Positions 1 to 6,824 of a stretch of 10,357 nt of DNA are shown here, piece by piece (within the stretch, counting starts at the first letter, position 1; each line of letters opens with the position of its first letter). The DNA is from CAYMMX01 sp964391675 (lineage in GTDB: Bacteria > Cyanobacteriota > Vampirovibrionia > Gastranaerophilales > Gastranaerophilaceae), in contig CAYMMX010000020.1 of assembly GCA_964391675.1 (NCBI GenBank), positions 1 to 10,357 of the forward strand, written 5' to 3'. The notes under the pieces are model-generated. The model was given only the letters and a program-made list of their open reading frames with translations. It made no database searches and was not told the DNA's origin. A program made the position numbers and the translations under genes.

Positions 1-12
1 GAAATAAGAAAA

Positions 13-49
13 CTATTATTATCGGGATTAATAGATTAAATATTTTTTT
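13..49 (+). terminator. Possible weak intrinsic terminator for an upstream gene
   Basis: CTATTA at 13-18 can pair with TAATAG at 29-34 around a 10-base loop. Seven T residues follow at 43-49. The stem is only six pairs, mostly A-T, and the T-run begins eight bases after it, so this is a weak candidate. Its position between any upstream + strand gene and gmd is where a terminator would be expected. Confidence 0.2.
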
Positions 50-57
50 CATTGAGA

Positions 58-80
58 TTGGGGATGATGTGGAAAAATAT
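58..80 (+). repeat. Short intergenic repeat, copy 1
   Basis: TTGGGGATGATG (58-69) followed after two bases by GAAAAATAT (72-80). The same two blocks, separated by three bases, recur at 2212-2235 in the same orientation. The copies flank the gmd-fcl pair. Function is unknown. Confidence 0.45.
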
Positions 81-143
81 TAGTCATTATCGTTATTTTA
101 CTATATCTCTTATGTTTATAACTGTCCGTGTTATATTAAAAGT

Positions 144-1184
144 ATGAAAAAAGCATTGATAACTGGAATTACTGGTCAAGATGGTTCTTATTTAACAGAG
201 TTGTTACTCAATAAGGGTTATGAAGTTCATGGTTTAATTAGAAGATCTAGTTCTTTTAATACAGGAAGAATAGATCATCTTTTCAAAGACTTTCATGAAA
301 AGAACGTTAGATTGTTTTTACATTTTGGTGATCTAACAGATGGAAGTAATATTGCGAAATTAATAGAACAAATTAAGCCTGATGAAATTTATAATCTTGG
401 TGCTCAAAGTCATGTTAGAGTGAGTTTTGATATGCCTGTATATACTGGAGATGTTACTGGTTTGGGAACACTTAGAATTCTTGAAGCTATTAGAGATTCT
501 GGTGTGAAAACAAAATTATATCAAGCTTCATCATCAGAAATGTTTGGCAAGGTAATAGAGACACCTCAAAACGAAAATACTCCATTTTATCCTAGAAGCC
601 CATATGGTTGCGCCAAAGTTTATGCTTACTGGATAACGAAGAATTATAGGGAAAGTTATGGATTGTTTGCTTGTAATGGAATTTTGTTTAATCATGAATC
701 TCCAAGAAGAGGAGAAACTTTTGTCACTAAAAAAATTACCAAAGGTTTATCGAGAATTAAACTTGGATTAGATTCTAAATTATATTTGGGTAATTTAGAG
801 GCAAAGCGTGACTGGGGTTATGCTAAAGATTATGTGGAATGTATGTGGCTCATGCTTCAACAAGAAAAGCCGGATGATTATGTGGTAGCGACTGGAGAAA
901 CCCATTCAGTGAGGGAGTTTATTGAAAAGTCCTGCGAAATTCTTGGTATTGATTTAGAGTGGAAGGGTAAGGGACTTGATGAAAAGGGTATAGATAAAAA
1001 AACAAATAAACCTATTATTGAAATTGATCCTATTTATTTTCGTCCGACGGAAGTTGATCTGTTGATTGGAGATAGTTCAAAAGCTAAAAGAATATTAGGG
1101 TGGTCTCCAAAAACAAAGTTTTCTGAATTGACAAAGTTGATGATTGATTATGATTTTAAAGATGAGAAAGAAAATTTAAGATAA
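144..1184 (+). CDS. gmd: GDP-mannose 4,6-dehydratase
   Basis: This cytoplasmic enzyme converts GDP-D-mannose to GDP-4-keto-6-deoxy-D-mannose, the first step to GDP-L-fucose and related 6-deoxy sugars. It is an extended short-chain dehydrogenase/reductase of 346 residues, a normal length for the family. The Rossmann nucleotide motif GITGQDGSYL is at residues 8-17. Residues S130, E132, Y154 and K158 match the catalytic T133, E135, Y157 and K161 of the E. coli enzyme with a constant offset of three. The family signatures LFNHESPRRGETFVTKKI (182-199) and RDWGYAKDYVE (222-232) are intact. The ATG at 144 puts the Rossmann fold at the N-terminus as usual, although no clear Shine-Dalgarno precedes it. 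It lies four bases upstream of fcl, its pathway partner, and the two are almost certainly cotranscribed. All key residues are present, so it should be active. Confidence 0.97.
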   Translation: MKKALITGITGQDGSYLTELLLNKGYEVHGLIRRSSSFNTGRIDHLFKDFHEKNVRLFLHFGDLTDGSNIAKLIEQIKPDEIYNLGAQSHVRVSFDMPVYTGDVTGLGTLRILEAIRDSGVKTKLYQASSSEMFGKVIETPQNENTPFYPRSPYGCAKVYAYWITKNYRESYGLFACNGILFNHESPRRGETFVTKKITKGLSRIKLGLDSKLYLGNLEAKRDWGYAKDYVECMWLMLQQEKPDDYVVATGETHSVREFIEKSCEILGIDLEWKGKGLDEKGIDKKTNKPIIEIDPIYFRPTEVDLLIGDSSKAKRILGWSPKTKFSELTKLMIDYDFKDEKENLR

Positions 1185-1188
1185 AAAA

Positions 1189-2130
1189 ATGAATAAAAAT
1201 TTAAAAATATATATTGCAGGACATCGGGGAATGGTTGGTTCGGCTATTTTAAGAAAATTTAAAAAAGAGGGATTTAAAAATTTTATTTTAAGAACTAGAG
1301 AAGAACTAGATTTAACTAATCAGGCTAAAGTTGAGGAATTTTTTCAGACAGAAAAACCGGAGTATGTAATTGATGCAGCGGCAAAAGTTGGTGGAATAAA
1401 GGCGAATTCTGAACATCAAGCAGATTTTTTGTTTGAAAATATACAAATTCAAAACAATATTATTTGGTCTGCTTTTAAAAATAATGTAAAGAAATTGATG
1501 TTTTTAGGTAGTAGTTGCATATATCCCCGAGAATGTCTTCAACCGATGAAAGAAGAATATTTGTTAACTGGCAAATTGGAGCCAACAAATGAAGGTTATG
1601 CAATAGCAAAGATTTCAGGAATGAAGTTATGTGAGAAGATTTATGAGCAATATGGAAGAATGTTTATTTCATGTATGCCAACTAATTTGTATGGTAAAAA
1701 TGATAATTTTGACATTAATAATTCTCATGTTATTTCGGCTTTGATTAGAAGAATTCATGAAGCGAAAATGAATAATGATAAAGTGGTTTCAATTTGGGGA
1801 ACTGGAAATGCTTTGAGAGAGTTTTTGTATGTAGATGATTTAGCTGAGGCTGTGTTTGTAATGATGGATAAATATGAAGATAAGCAATTTTTAAATGTTG
1901 GAACAGGTATCGAATTAAAGATAAAGGAATTAGCTTATTTGATTAAAGAAGTGGTTGGTTTTAAGGGAGAATTATTTTTTGATACTACAAAGCCCGATGG
2001 TATGCCACGAAAATTACTTGATATTTCGAAAATTAGTGCTTTGGGTTGGAAATCAAAAATTAGTTTAAAAGAAGGTTTAGAGAAAACATATAAATATTTT
2101 TGCGAAAACTGGGATAAAATCAGAGTATAA
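1189..2130 (+). CDS. fcl: GDP-L-fucose synthase
   Basis: This enzyme performs the 3,5-epimerisation and NADPH-dependent 4-reduction of GDP-4-keto-6-deoxymannose to GDP-L-fucose, directly after the Gmd step. At 313 residues it has the usual length. The N-terminal nucleotide motif GHRGMVGSAI is at 11-20. GSSCIYP (107-113) holds S108 and C110; Y137 and K141 lie in YAIAK; H180 lies in NSHVI. These correspond to S107, C109, Y136, K140 and H179 of E. coli Fcl. MPTNLYG (163-169) and the REFLYVDDLAEA stretch (210-221) are also typical. The gene starts four bases after the gmd stop with no visible ribosome site, so translation probably depends on the upstream gene or an unstructured A-rich start. It is sometimes named wcaG. 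Together with gmd it makes the window competent for fucose donor synthesis, though no gene here is demonstrably a fucosyltransferase. Confidence 0.97.
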   Translation: MNKNLKIYIAGHRGMVGSAILRKFKKEGFKNFILRTREELDLTNQAKVEEFFQTEKPEYVIDAAAKVGGIKANSEHQADFLFENIQIQNNIIWSAFKNNVKKLMFLGSSCIYPRECLQPMKEEYLLTGKLEPTNEGYAIAKISGMKLCEKIYEQYGRMFISCMPTNLYGKNDNFDINNSHVISALIRRIHEAKMNNDKVVSIWGTGNALREFLYVDDLAEAVFVMMDKYEDKQFLNVGTGIELKIKELAYLIKEVVGFKGELFFDTTKPDGMPRKLLDISKISALGWKSKISLKEGLEKTYKYFCENWDKIRV

Positions 2131-2166
2131 TTTTACGGGTTTGTCAATTGTAATTCTATTACTATT

Positions 2167-2209
2167 AAAAAATGGGGATATTATTGCAGACAATTGCCCA
2201 GTCTAATAA
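2167..2209 (-). terminator. Possible weak terminator for the - strand methyltransferase operon
   Basis: TTATT-gc-AGAC (2181-2191) pairs with GTCT-AATAA (2201-2209), giving nine pairs with a two-base bulge and a nine-base loop. Read on the - strand the hairpin is followed, after about eight bases, by six T residues (complement of 2167-2172). This places it downstream of the class I methyltransferase stop. The stem is AT-rich and the gap to the T-run is long, so the call is tentative. Confidence 0.25.
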
Positions 2210-2211
2210 GG

Positions 2212-2235
2212 TTGGGGATGATGATTGAAAAATAT
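2212..2235 (+). repeat. Short intergenic repeat, copy 2
   Basis: TTGGGGATGATG (2212-2223), then ATT, then GAAAAATAT (2227-2235). It matches copy 1 at 58-80 in two blocks of 12 and 9 bases, with a spacer one base longer. It ends seven bases before the terminal codon of the convergent methyltransferase gene. Confidence 0.45.
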
Positions 2236-2242
2236 AACGTAT

Positions 2243-2971
2243 TTATATTTTTTCCAAAATAATTAAGCATCGAAAAGCAAATAAACTTTTAAGTGGAGTG
2301 AGTAATTTTTCGGAAATCTTTGCAATAGGTATAAACATATTTGGAATAATTTGTTTGTTTTCAAAACCTCCAGACAGTGGATAGAGAATAAAACTGAATT
2401 TTTCTCTGGAAATAACTTTATAATTTTTTGAAAATGTTTTATTAAATTTATTAATATGTTTGAAAAAAAATAAAAATGGTATTGCCTGATTTGATTCCCA
2501 TGGATTTTTTTCTTTAGAATAATTTACTTGATTAAAATAATCGATATTAAAAATAAATGGTTCTGGGTGAAATAATTTATAGACAATTATTGAAAATGGT
2601 GATGGATAAGGTTCGACCATTATTATTTTTCCTCCTTTTTTTAGTGCTTTATTAGCTTCTTTGAAAAAAAGTAGTGGATTGGCAAGATGATGAAGAACAT
2701 CAATCATAACGATATTGGCTAATTCTTTATTATGAAATGGCATCTGATGGGCATCGAATGACATATCTAACCATGGTTGTGGATCAATGTCTGATGTAAT
2801 TATGTCTGGTTTGAATTCTTTAAAATTACCGGATCCTGAACCCAATTCTAATGTTTTTCCTGGAACATTTGATAAGTTGCTAATAATTTTTTGATACCAT
2901 TCAGTATAAATATCTCGCAATATTTTTTTGTTTTGCCATGTTTCCCAATGTTTCTTAAGAATATCTGTCAT
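2243..2971 (-). CDS. Class I SAM-dependent methyltransferase (Methyltransf_11-like)
   Basis: This 242-residue protein is a probable small-molecule or sugar methyltransferase using S-adenosylmethionine. The SAM-binding motif I is TLELGSGSGNF (40-50). An acidic motif II TSDIDP follows at 59-64. IVMIDVLHHLANP (87-99) matches the post-motif region of Methyltransf_11 proteins, and LKKGGKIIMVEP (110-121) is the usual strand after it. The C-terminal half (about 125-242) is aromatic and lysine rich and may form the substrate lid; I do not recognise it specifically. It is the last gene of a three-gene - strand unit, starting five bases after the GT2 stop with no clear ribosome site. Its substrate cannot be read from the sequence; the context suggests a glycan or its lipid carrier. 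It may supply the methyl transfer that the degenerate domain of the neighbouring GT2 seems unable to perform, but that is inference. Confidence 0.85.
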   Translation of the reverse strand: MTDILKKHWETWQNKKILRDIYTEWYQKIISNLSNVPGKTLELGSGSGNFKEFKPDIITSDIDPQPWLDMSFDAHQMPFHNKELANIVMIDVLHHLANPLLFFKEANKALKKGGKIIMVEPYPSPFSIIVYKLFHPEPFIFNIDYFNQVNYSKEKNPWESNQAIPFLFFFKHINKFNKTFSKNYKVISREKFSFILYPLSGGFENKQIIPNMFIPIAKISEKLLTPLKSLFAFRCLIILEKI

Positions 2972-2976
2972 ATATT

Positions 2977-4275
2977 TTAGTCGACAAACTTAATTTTGTT
3001 CATGGCAAATGCTACCATTTTAAGTAATAGCCAGCCATGTTTGAATCGGGAAATGTTGGTTGATCCATATTCTCGGGCTTTATAGCGAATTGGAATTTCG
3101 ACAAATTTGAGATTCATTTTAGCTGCGCCAAAGATCAGATCATAATCTCCAAATGGATCGAAATCTCCAAAATAACTACGGTTTTTTGCTAATTGTAGAT
3201 AGTTTTCCCTAGAGATTACTTTTGTGCCGCAAAGAGTATCTTTAATTTTTTGATTAAGCAACCAACTAAAAGCGATGGAGAAAAATTTATTGCCTAGAAT
3301 ATTTAAGAAACGCATGGCTTCATCTTCCATAGGATAAACCAGACGACAACCATTGATATATTCACCTTTTCCTGAGGCAATAGCATTGTAAAATTTTGGT
3401 AAGTCTTCAGGGGGAACTGTTAGATCAGCATCGAGAATCATTAGAATATCTCCAGTAGCAATAGAAAAGCCCTTTCTAACCGCATCCCCTTTTCCTTTGC
3501 CGTCTTGATGAATATATTTGATGTCTAACTTAGAGTACTTTTTGGCTACTTTAACAATTTCTTCCCAAGTACCATCCGTTGATCCTCCTTCAACAAAAAT
3601 TATTTCTGTATGTTTACCAATTTTGGGCATACGTTTTATAGCATTTTCGATATTACCCTTTTCGTTTCTGGCCGCGATAATCACACTTACGGAAGGATTT
3701 TTATTTTTTTCTAATCCCAAAGGTCTGGCAATTAGATAATTTGTTACACACAATGAGTTTATAATTGGAAGATTGGCAATATATTTATTAAATAAAACAG
3801 AGATTATCGGTATTTTAATGGGTAAAAGCAATCTTTTCCCTGATTTAATTACTTGAAAGTTTTCAATTTCTAGTAAATTTGTTAAATCATCTGTATTTAG
3901 CCAATTGGAGCGATTCTGAGGTTTTTTAAGATGTAATTTTTCGGCAAGGTTTAATATTGGTAGCCAAAGAAAACTGTGATAATTAATAATTAGCCTTGTA
4001 TTTGGTTTACAATTGTTATGTATATTATTGAATAGTTTTTGAATATCAAGAACTGTTGATAAGGTATCGGGGATAATTATATAGTCAAACTTTTCTTTCG
4101 TTTTTATGTTGTTGTTTTTATAGTTTACTAGTAGCAAATTTTTGGTTTCTTTTAAAAGTGAATAGTTTTCATGATTAATTTCTAATATGTTTTTTTTCTT
4201 GTTAAGATTATATTGATAAAACTTAAGCAAGTCTTTGGAATAAAAATGACTAAAATATTTTGTTATTAATTTCAT
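2977..4275 (-). CDS. Family 2 glycosyltransferase with degenerate N-terminal methyltransferase-like domain
   Basis: A two-part protein of 432 residues. The C-terminal part (about 194-432) is a GT-A glycosyltransferase of family 2, similar to dolichol-phosphate-mannose-synthase-like enzymes. It opens with PSVSVIIAARNEKGNIENA (194-212), continues with GGSTDGTWEEI (230-240), GKGKGDAVRKGF (259-270) and the metal-binding DAD at D282-D284, and includes CGTKVISRENY (349-359) and FGDYDLIFGA (375-384). No C-terminal membrane segments are seen. The N-terminal 185 residues resemble a class I methyltransferase from about residue 63 on (FDYIIIPDTLSTVLDIQKLF), then a strand at RLIINYH, NWLNTDDLTNLLEIENFQV and RLLLP. 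However, the SAM loop expected near residue 30 reads ILEINHENYSLL with no glycine motif, so it is probably catalytically dead. Its start overlaps the FkbM stop by four bases (ATGA), implying translational coupling. The donor and acceptor are unknown. Confidence 0.9.
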   Translation of the reverse strand: MKLITKYFSHFYSKDLLKFYQYNLNKKKNILEINHENYSLLKETKNLLLVNYKNNNIKTKEKFDYIIIPDTLSTVLDIQKLFNNIHNNCKPNTRLIINYHSFLWLPILNLAEKLHLKKPQNRSNWLNTDDLTNLLEIENFQVIKSGKRLLLPIKIPIISVLFNKYIANLPIINSLCVTNYLIARPLGLEKNKNPSVSVIIAARNEKGNIENAIKRMPKIGKHTEIIFVEGGSTDGTWEEIVKVAKKYSKLDIKYIHQDGKGKGDAVRKGFSIATGDILMILDADLTVPPEDLPKFYNAIASGKGEYINGCRLVYPMEDEAMRFLNILGNKFFSIAFSWLLNQKIKDTLCGTKVISRENYLQLAKNRSYFGDFDPFGDYDLIFGAAKMNLKFVEIPIRYKAREYGSTNISRFKHGWLLLKMVAFAMNKIKFVD

Positions 4276-4985
4276 TTTTTGAAAGCAAAAAAATCTGTAT
4301 AATATTTTTTTTCAAAACAGTGTTTATTATTTAGGTCGAATTTTGTGTCTTCAATTTTAACTGTAAATCCGAGATTTCTAAAAAATTGGAGATATTTATA
4401 AACACTTGATCCTGATTTTGATAAACCATACGGCCATAACTCGCCAATAATTTTAATACTGGGGTTATCTTTAATAATTCTTTTACATCCCTGGATGGCA
4501 TAATAATCATAACCCTGAGTATCAATTTTTATAAAATCGATTTTGGTTCCTTTAGAAAAAAAGTCGTCCAATTTTACGCATTTAACTAATTCAAACTGTC
4601 TATTTTCACCTGAATTGTATGTTTGATGATCTACGTTTAACATTAGAGACTTATAAAGTTTTATCTTACAAGTTTTTTCTCCGACAGCTTTATTTAAAAT
4701 TTTGATAATATTTTTATTATTCTTGGGTGAATATCTGCTAACGTTTTTTCTCAGCAATGAGAAGTTTTCTTTATCTGGTTCAAATCCATAAATTGTACTG
4801 TTTTTTAATAATTTTGAAAATAGGACGGTATAAAATCCAATATTGGCTCCAATATCAATTACATTTGAATTATTTTTTAATTTATTTTTTATTAATGTAA
4901 TCTTTTTGTCATCAGATCTATTTTTATAGAAAAAATATAACTTTGTATAAAGCTGAGGAAAAAAATTACAAAACAGTTTTGACAT
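4272..4985 (-). CDS. FkbM family methyltransferase
   Basis: A 237-residue SAM-dependent methyltransferase of the FkbM type, a family that commonly O-methylates sugar hydroxyls in glycans, polyketides and lipids. The SAM motif NVIDIGANIGFYTVLFSKL (41-59) is textbook. IYGFEPDKENFSLLRKNV (65-82) carries the acidic residue that usually binds the ribose. The family hallmark IDFIKIDTQGYDYYAIQG (149-166) is intact, followed by a strand ending in GELWP. The N-terminal 35 residues are basic and aromatic and may sit on the membrane surface or an acceptor. It is the first gene of the - strand unit. Its ATG is preceded at about 13 bases by GGTG, a weak ribosome site. A sugar O-methyltransferase beside gmd and fcl would fit methylated fucose or another methylated sugar, but substrate choice is inference. 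Confidence 0.92.
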   Translation of the reverse strand: MSKLFCNFFPQLYTKLYFFYKNRSDDKKITLIKNKLKNNSNVIDIGANIGFYTVLFSKLLKNSTIYGFEPDKENFSLLRKNVSRYSPKNNKNIIKILNKAVGEKTCKIKLYKSLMLNVDHQTYNSGENRQFELVKCVKLDDFFSKGTKIDFIKIDTQGYDYYAIQGCKRIIKDNPSIKIIGELWPYGLSKSGSSVYKYLQFFRNLGFTVKIEDTKFDLNNKHCFEKKYYTDFFAFKK

Positions 4986-5008
4986 GAATTTATTTTAACA
5001 CCTATAAA
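4979..5008 (+). promoter_or_regulatory. Candidate sigma-70-type promoter for the DUF2142 gene
   Basis: A perfect -35 hexamer TTGACA lies at 4979-4984 and a near-consensus -10 TATAAA at 5003-5008, spaced by 18 bases. Transcription would start near 5015, about 30 bases before the ATG at 5046. The -35 box overlaps the start codon of the divergent FkbM gene, so the two transcription units may interfere. The short divergent gap (60 bases) supports a promoter here. AT-rich sequence makes chance matches common, hence moderate confidence. Confidence 0.4.
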
Positions 5009-5045
5009 ATTTTTCTTGATATGTGATACTATTTTATTAAAATCT

Positions 5046-6824
5046 ATGTTTAAAAGGATTGTTTTTTTTGTTTACATTCTATTAGTTGGATTGTTGTGTA
5101 CTTTTTATATTCCTCCGTTTCAAAAGGCCGATGAACCCACTCATTTTTTAAGAACTGATGCATTAGATAAGGAACAGATTTATTGTAATGTAGATAATGA
5201 TAAAAAAGAAGGGTATTTTTTTGTATCAAAAAGTATAAAAAATTATATTGGGTATCACGACAAAGAAAGAATGGCATTTAATGTCAATCAGAAATATTTT
5301 AATGTTGATCATCCAAAATATAAAGATAATAATCTGGAAAATGAAAAGTTACGCGATTTATGCAGTTTTGGGTTTATAGGTTATTTACCAAACTTAATTG
5401 GTTACAAAACTGGCTCATTAATTAGCGGTGGTAATTTGGATGTGATTTTTTATGCTGGTAGATTTTTGCCGTTTTTAATGTATTTTTTTCTTGTTGTGTT
5501 TTTGAGTCAAAGAATTAAGTCTTATTTTATAAGGAATATATTTTATTTTTATAGTGCTTTGCCTATGGTTATTCATCAGGTTACTAGTTATAGCTATGAT
5601 ACGTTAATGTTGATTCTGACTTTAGTGTTTTTATTTTACCTTGATAAAATTTTTTCAAAATATAATTTTAAAATAAAGGACAAGATATTATTCGGATTGT
5701 CTTTATTTTTAATTGCTACTAGTAAGCCTGGTTATTATCCTTTTTGGATCAATATATTTTTATTGCCAAATTTCTTTAATAAGAAAAATTTTAAAAAGGA
5801 ATTTCTTATAAGAATGCTTGTCTTCCTAATAGGGGTAGGGCTAATATTTTTGTTTACTTATTCTCATTTACCTGTGTCAAGATTTTCTACACCTGGTGAT
5901 AGAAAAATTCCAAACTGGGTTTTTTCAGACGTAAATAAATATTTTATACTTCATAATCCGTTAGGTTTTGGAAAAGTTCTTTTAGATACGTTAATTCGGT
6001 ATGGAGGTGACTATTTGATAGGAATTGTAGGTATATTTGGTTGGTTAGATTATAAATTAGATTTTTTTGTATATTTAGTGTTTTTTTCTTTTTTTATTTA
6101 TCTATGCGTAAAAGTGTTTTATAAGGGTTTGGATTTTAAAATTAGTATTTGGAATTATCTTGTTTTACTGATGTCAGTAATAACAACGGTTTTATTAGTT
6201 TTTGTTTCTTTGTATGTTACTTGGACTGATTTGGTATATAAATATGTTTTGGGTCCAACAGGGAGATATTTTTTAGTAGTTGTTCCGTCATTTATTATTC
6301 TTATATTATCTTTTCTTGACGTGGTAAATTATAAAAAATATATAAAAAATATATTTATATTTATTTGTTTATCATTGGTGGTGTATTCAGTTGGGAAAAG
6401 TGTCTATTCTAGATTTTATGATTATTCCGAATGGATTGGAATAGAAGATAAATTGGGATACAATCATATGTTTTGTGGATCTGATAGAGATAATGTGACA
6501 AAATTGGTAGTAAATGATGCAATAGTAAAATGTCACATTGGCGAAAATAAAGTTTATGGCATTAGTTTTAAATATAGATCTCCTGGTAAGGTAGGCTCGT
6601 ATAAACTTGAAATTATGGATAGTGAATGTAAAGAGGTATTGTATTCAAGTTATACTAATATCCACCAAAAAAGCTTTGATGGTGAATTTAAAAAAACATT
6701 TGACCCAATATTTATTTCAGATCTATGTATACGCTTATCTCCTTTTTATGTTCCTGATAATGAATATTTAGGAGTTAAAGGAGATGGAGAAAAACTTTCA
6801 TTTAAAGTTTTTACGACGAAATAG
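5046..6824 (+). CDS. DUF2142 family multi-pass membrane protein, possible GT-C glycosyltransferase
   Basis: About 592 residues with roughly 11-12 hydrophobic segments, the first at residues 5-22. Directly after it comes PPFQKADEPTHFLR (23-36); the P..PDEP.HF pattern marks DUF2142 proteins, and acidic residues in this first outer loop recall catalytic residues of GT-C glycosyltransferases that use polyprenyl-linked donors. Other family traits are YAGRFLPFLMYF, SALPMVIHQVTSYSYD, SKPGYYPFW and GRYFLVVVPS. From about residue 458 a soluble, probably beta-rich domain of some 135 residues follows, with cysteines 477, 496, 528 and 561; the first outer loop has C47 and C106. A TTG at 5016 would add ten residues, but I prefer ATG 5046 because it places basic residues just before the first membrane helix. 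No ribosome site is visible for either. It is the only + strand gene between two - strand operons, and its 3' end overlaps the next gene by 14 bases. Confidence 0.85.
   Translation: MFKRIVFFVYILLVGLLCTFYIPPFQKADEPTHFLRTDALDKEQIYCNVDNDKKEGYFFVSKSIKNYIGYHDKERMAFNVNQKYFNVDHPKYKDNNLENEKLRDLCSFGFIGYLPNLIGYKTGSLISGGNLDVIFYAGRFLPFLMYFFLVVFLSQRIKSYFIRNIFYFYSALPMVIHQVTSYSYDTLMLILTLVFLFYLDKIFSKYNFKIKDKILFGLSLFLIATSKPGYYPFWINIFLLPNFFNKKNFKKEFLIRMLVFLIGVGLIFLFTYSHLPVSRFSTPGDRKIPNWVFSDVNKYFILHNPLGFGKVLLDTLIRYGGDYLIGIVGIFGWLDYKLDFFVYLVFFSFFIYLCVKVFYKGLDFKISIWNYLVLLMSVITTVLLVFVSLYVTWTDLVYKYVLGPTGRYFLVVVPSFIILILSFLDVVNYKKYIKNIFIFICLSLVVYSVGKSVYSRFYDYSEWIGIEDKLGYNHMFCGSDRDNVTKLVVNDAIVKCHIGENKVYGISFKYRSPGKVGSYKLEIMDSECKEVLYSSYTNIHQKSFDGEFKKTFDPIFISDLCIRLSPFYVPDNEYLGVKGDGEKLSFKVFTTK

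Larger units (their letters stand above)
1..143. other. Leader region upstream of gmd
   Basis: No confident gene lies here. On the + strand one frame stays open from base 3 to a TAG at 81-83 and could be the last 26 codons of an upstream gene, but an AT-rich stretch this short can be open by chance. A small inverted repeat with a T-run (13-49), a short repeat also found after fcl (58-80), and a possible -10 box TATAAC at 117-122, five of six matches to consensus but without a good -35 box, are the only structures seen. No clear ribosome binding site precedes the gmd ATG. Confidence 0.5.
2131..2242. other. Convergent intergenic gap after fcl
   Basis: This 112-base gap separates the 3' ends of fcl (+) and the class I methyltransferase gene (-). 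It contains an imperfect inverted repeat (2181-2209) and the second copy of the short repeat found before gmd. A tiny open frame on the + strand (2172-2228, 18 codons) runs through both, but nothing else suggests it is a gene. Confidence 0.6.

Noticed and set aside
64..147. 27-codon frame ending with an ATGA overlap on the gmd start, resembling a leader peptide
   Set aside because: No ribosome site other than the chance GGGG, no regulatory hairpin, and no matching peptide at the second repeat copy. Overlap with gmd could be coincidence in a short AT-rich region.
2172..2228. 18-codon + strand frame after fcl
   Set aside because: Too short, no recognisable product, and it runs through an inverted repeat and the short flanking repeat.
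3518..3739. Open frame of 73 codons on the + strand
   Set aside because: It lies entirely antisense to the conserved GT2 domain and shows no recognisable motif.
4331..4525. Open frame of 64 codons on the - strand
   Set aside because: It is a shifted frame inside the FkbM gene, which has intact family motifs in the main frame.
5016..5045. TTG start extending the DUF2142 protein by ten residues
   Set aside because: The ATG at 5046 gives a normal basic N-terminus directly before the first membrane helix, and the predicted transcription start near 5015 leaves no leader for the TTG.
5050..5277. Open frame of 75 codons on the - strand
   Set aside because: It is antisense to the start of the DUF2142 gene, covering its signature motif; no independent support.
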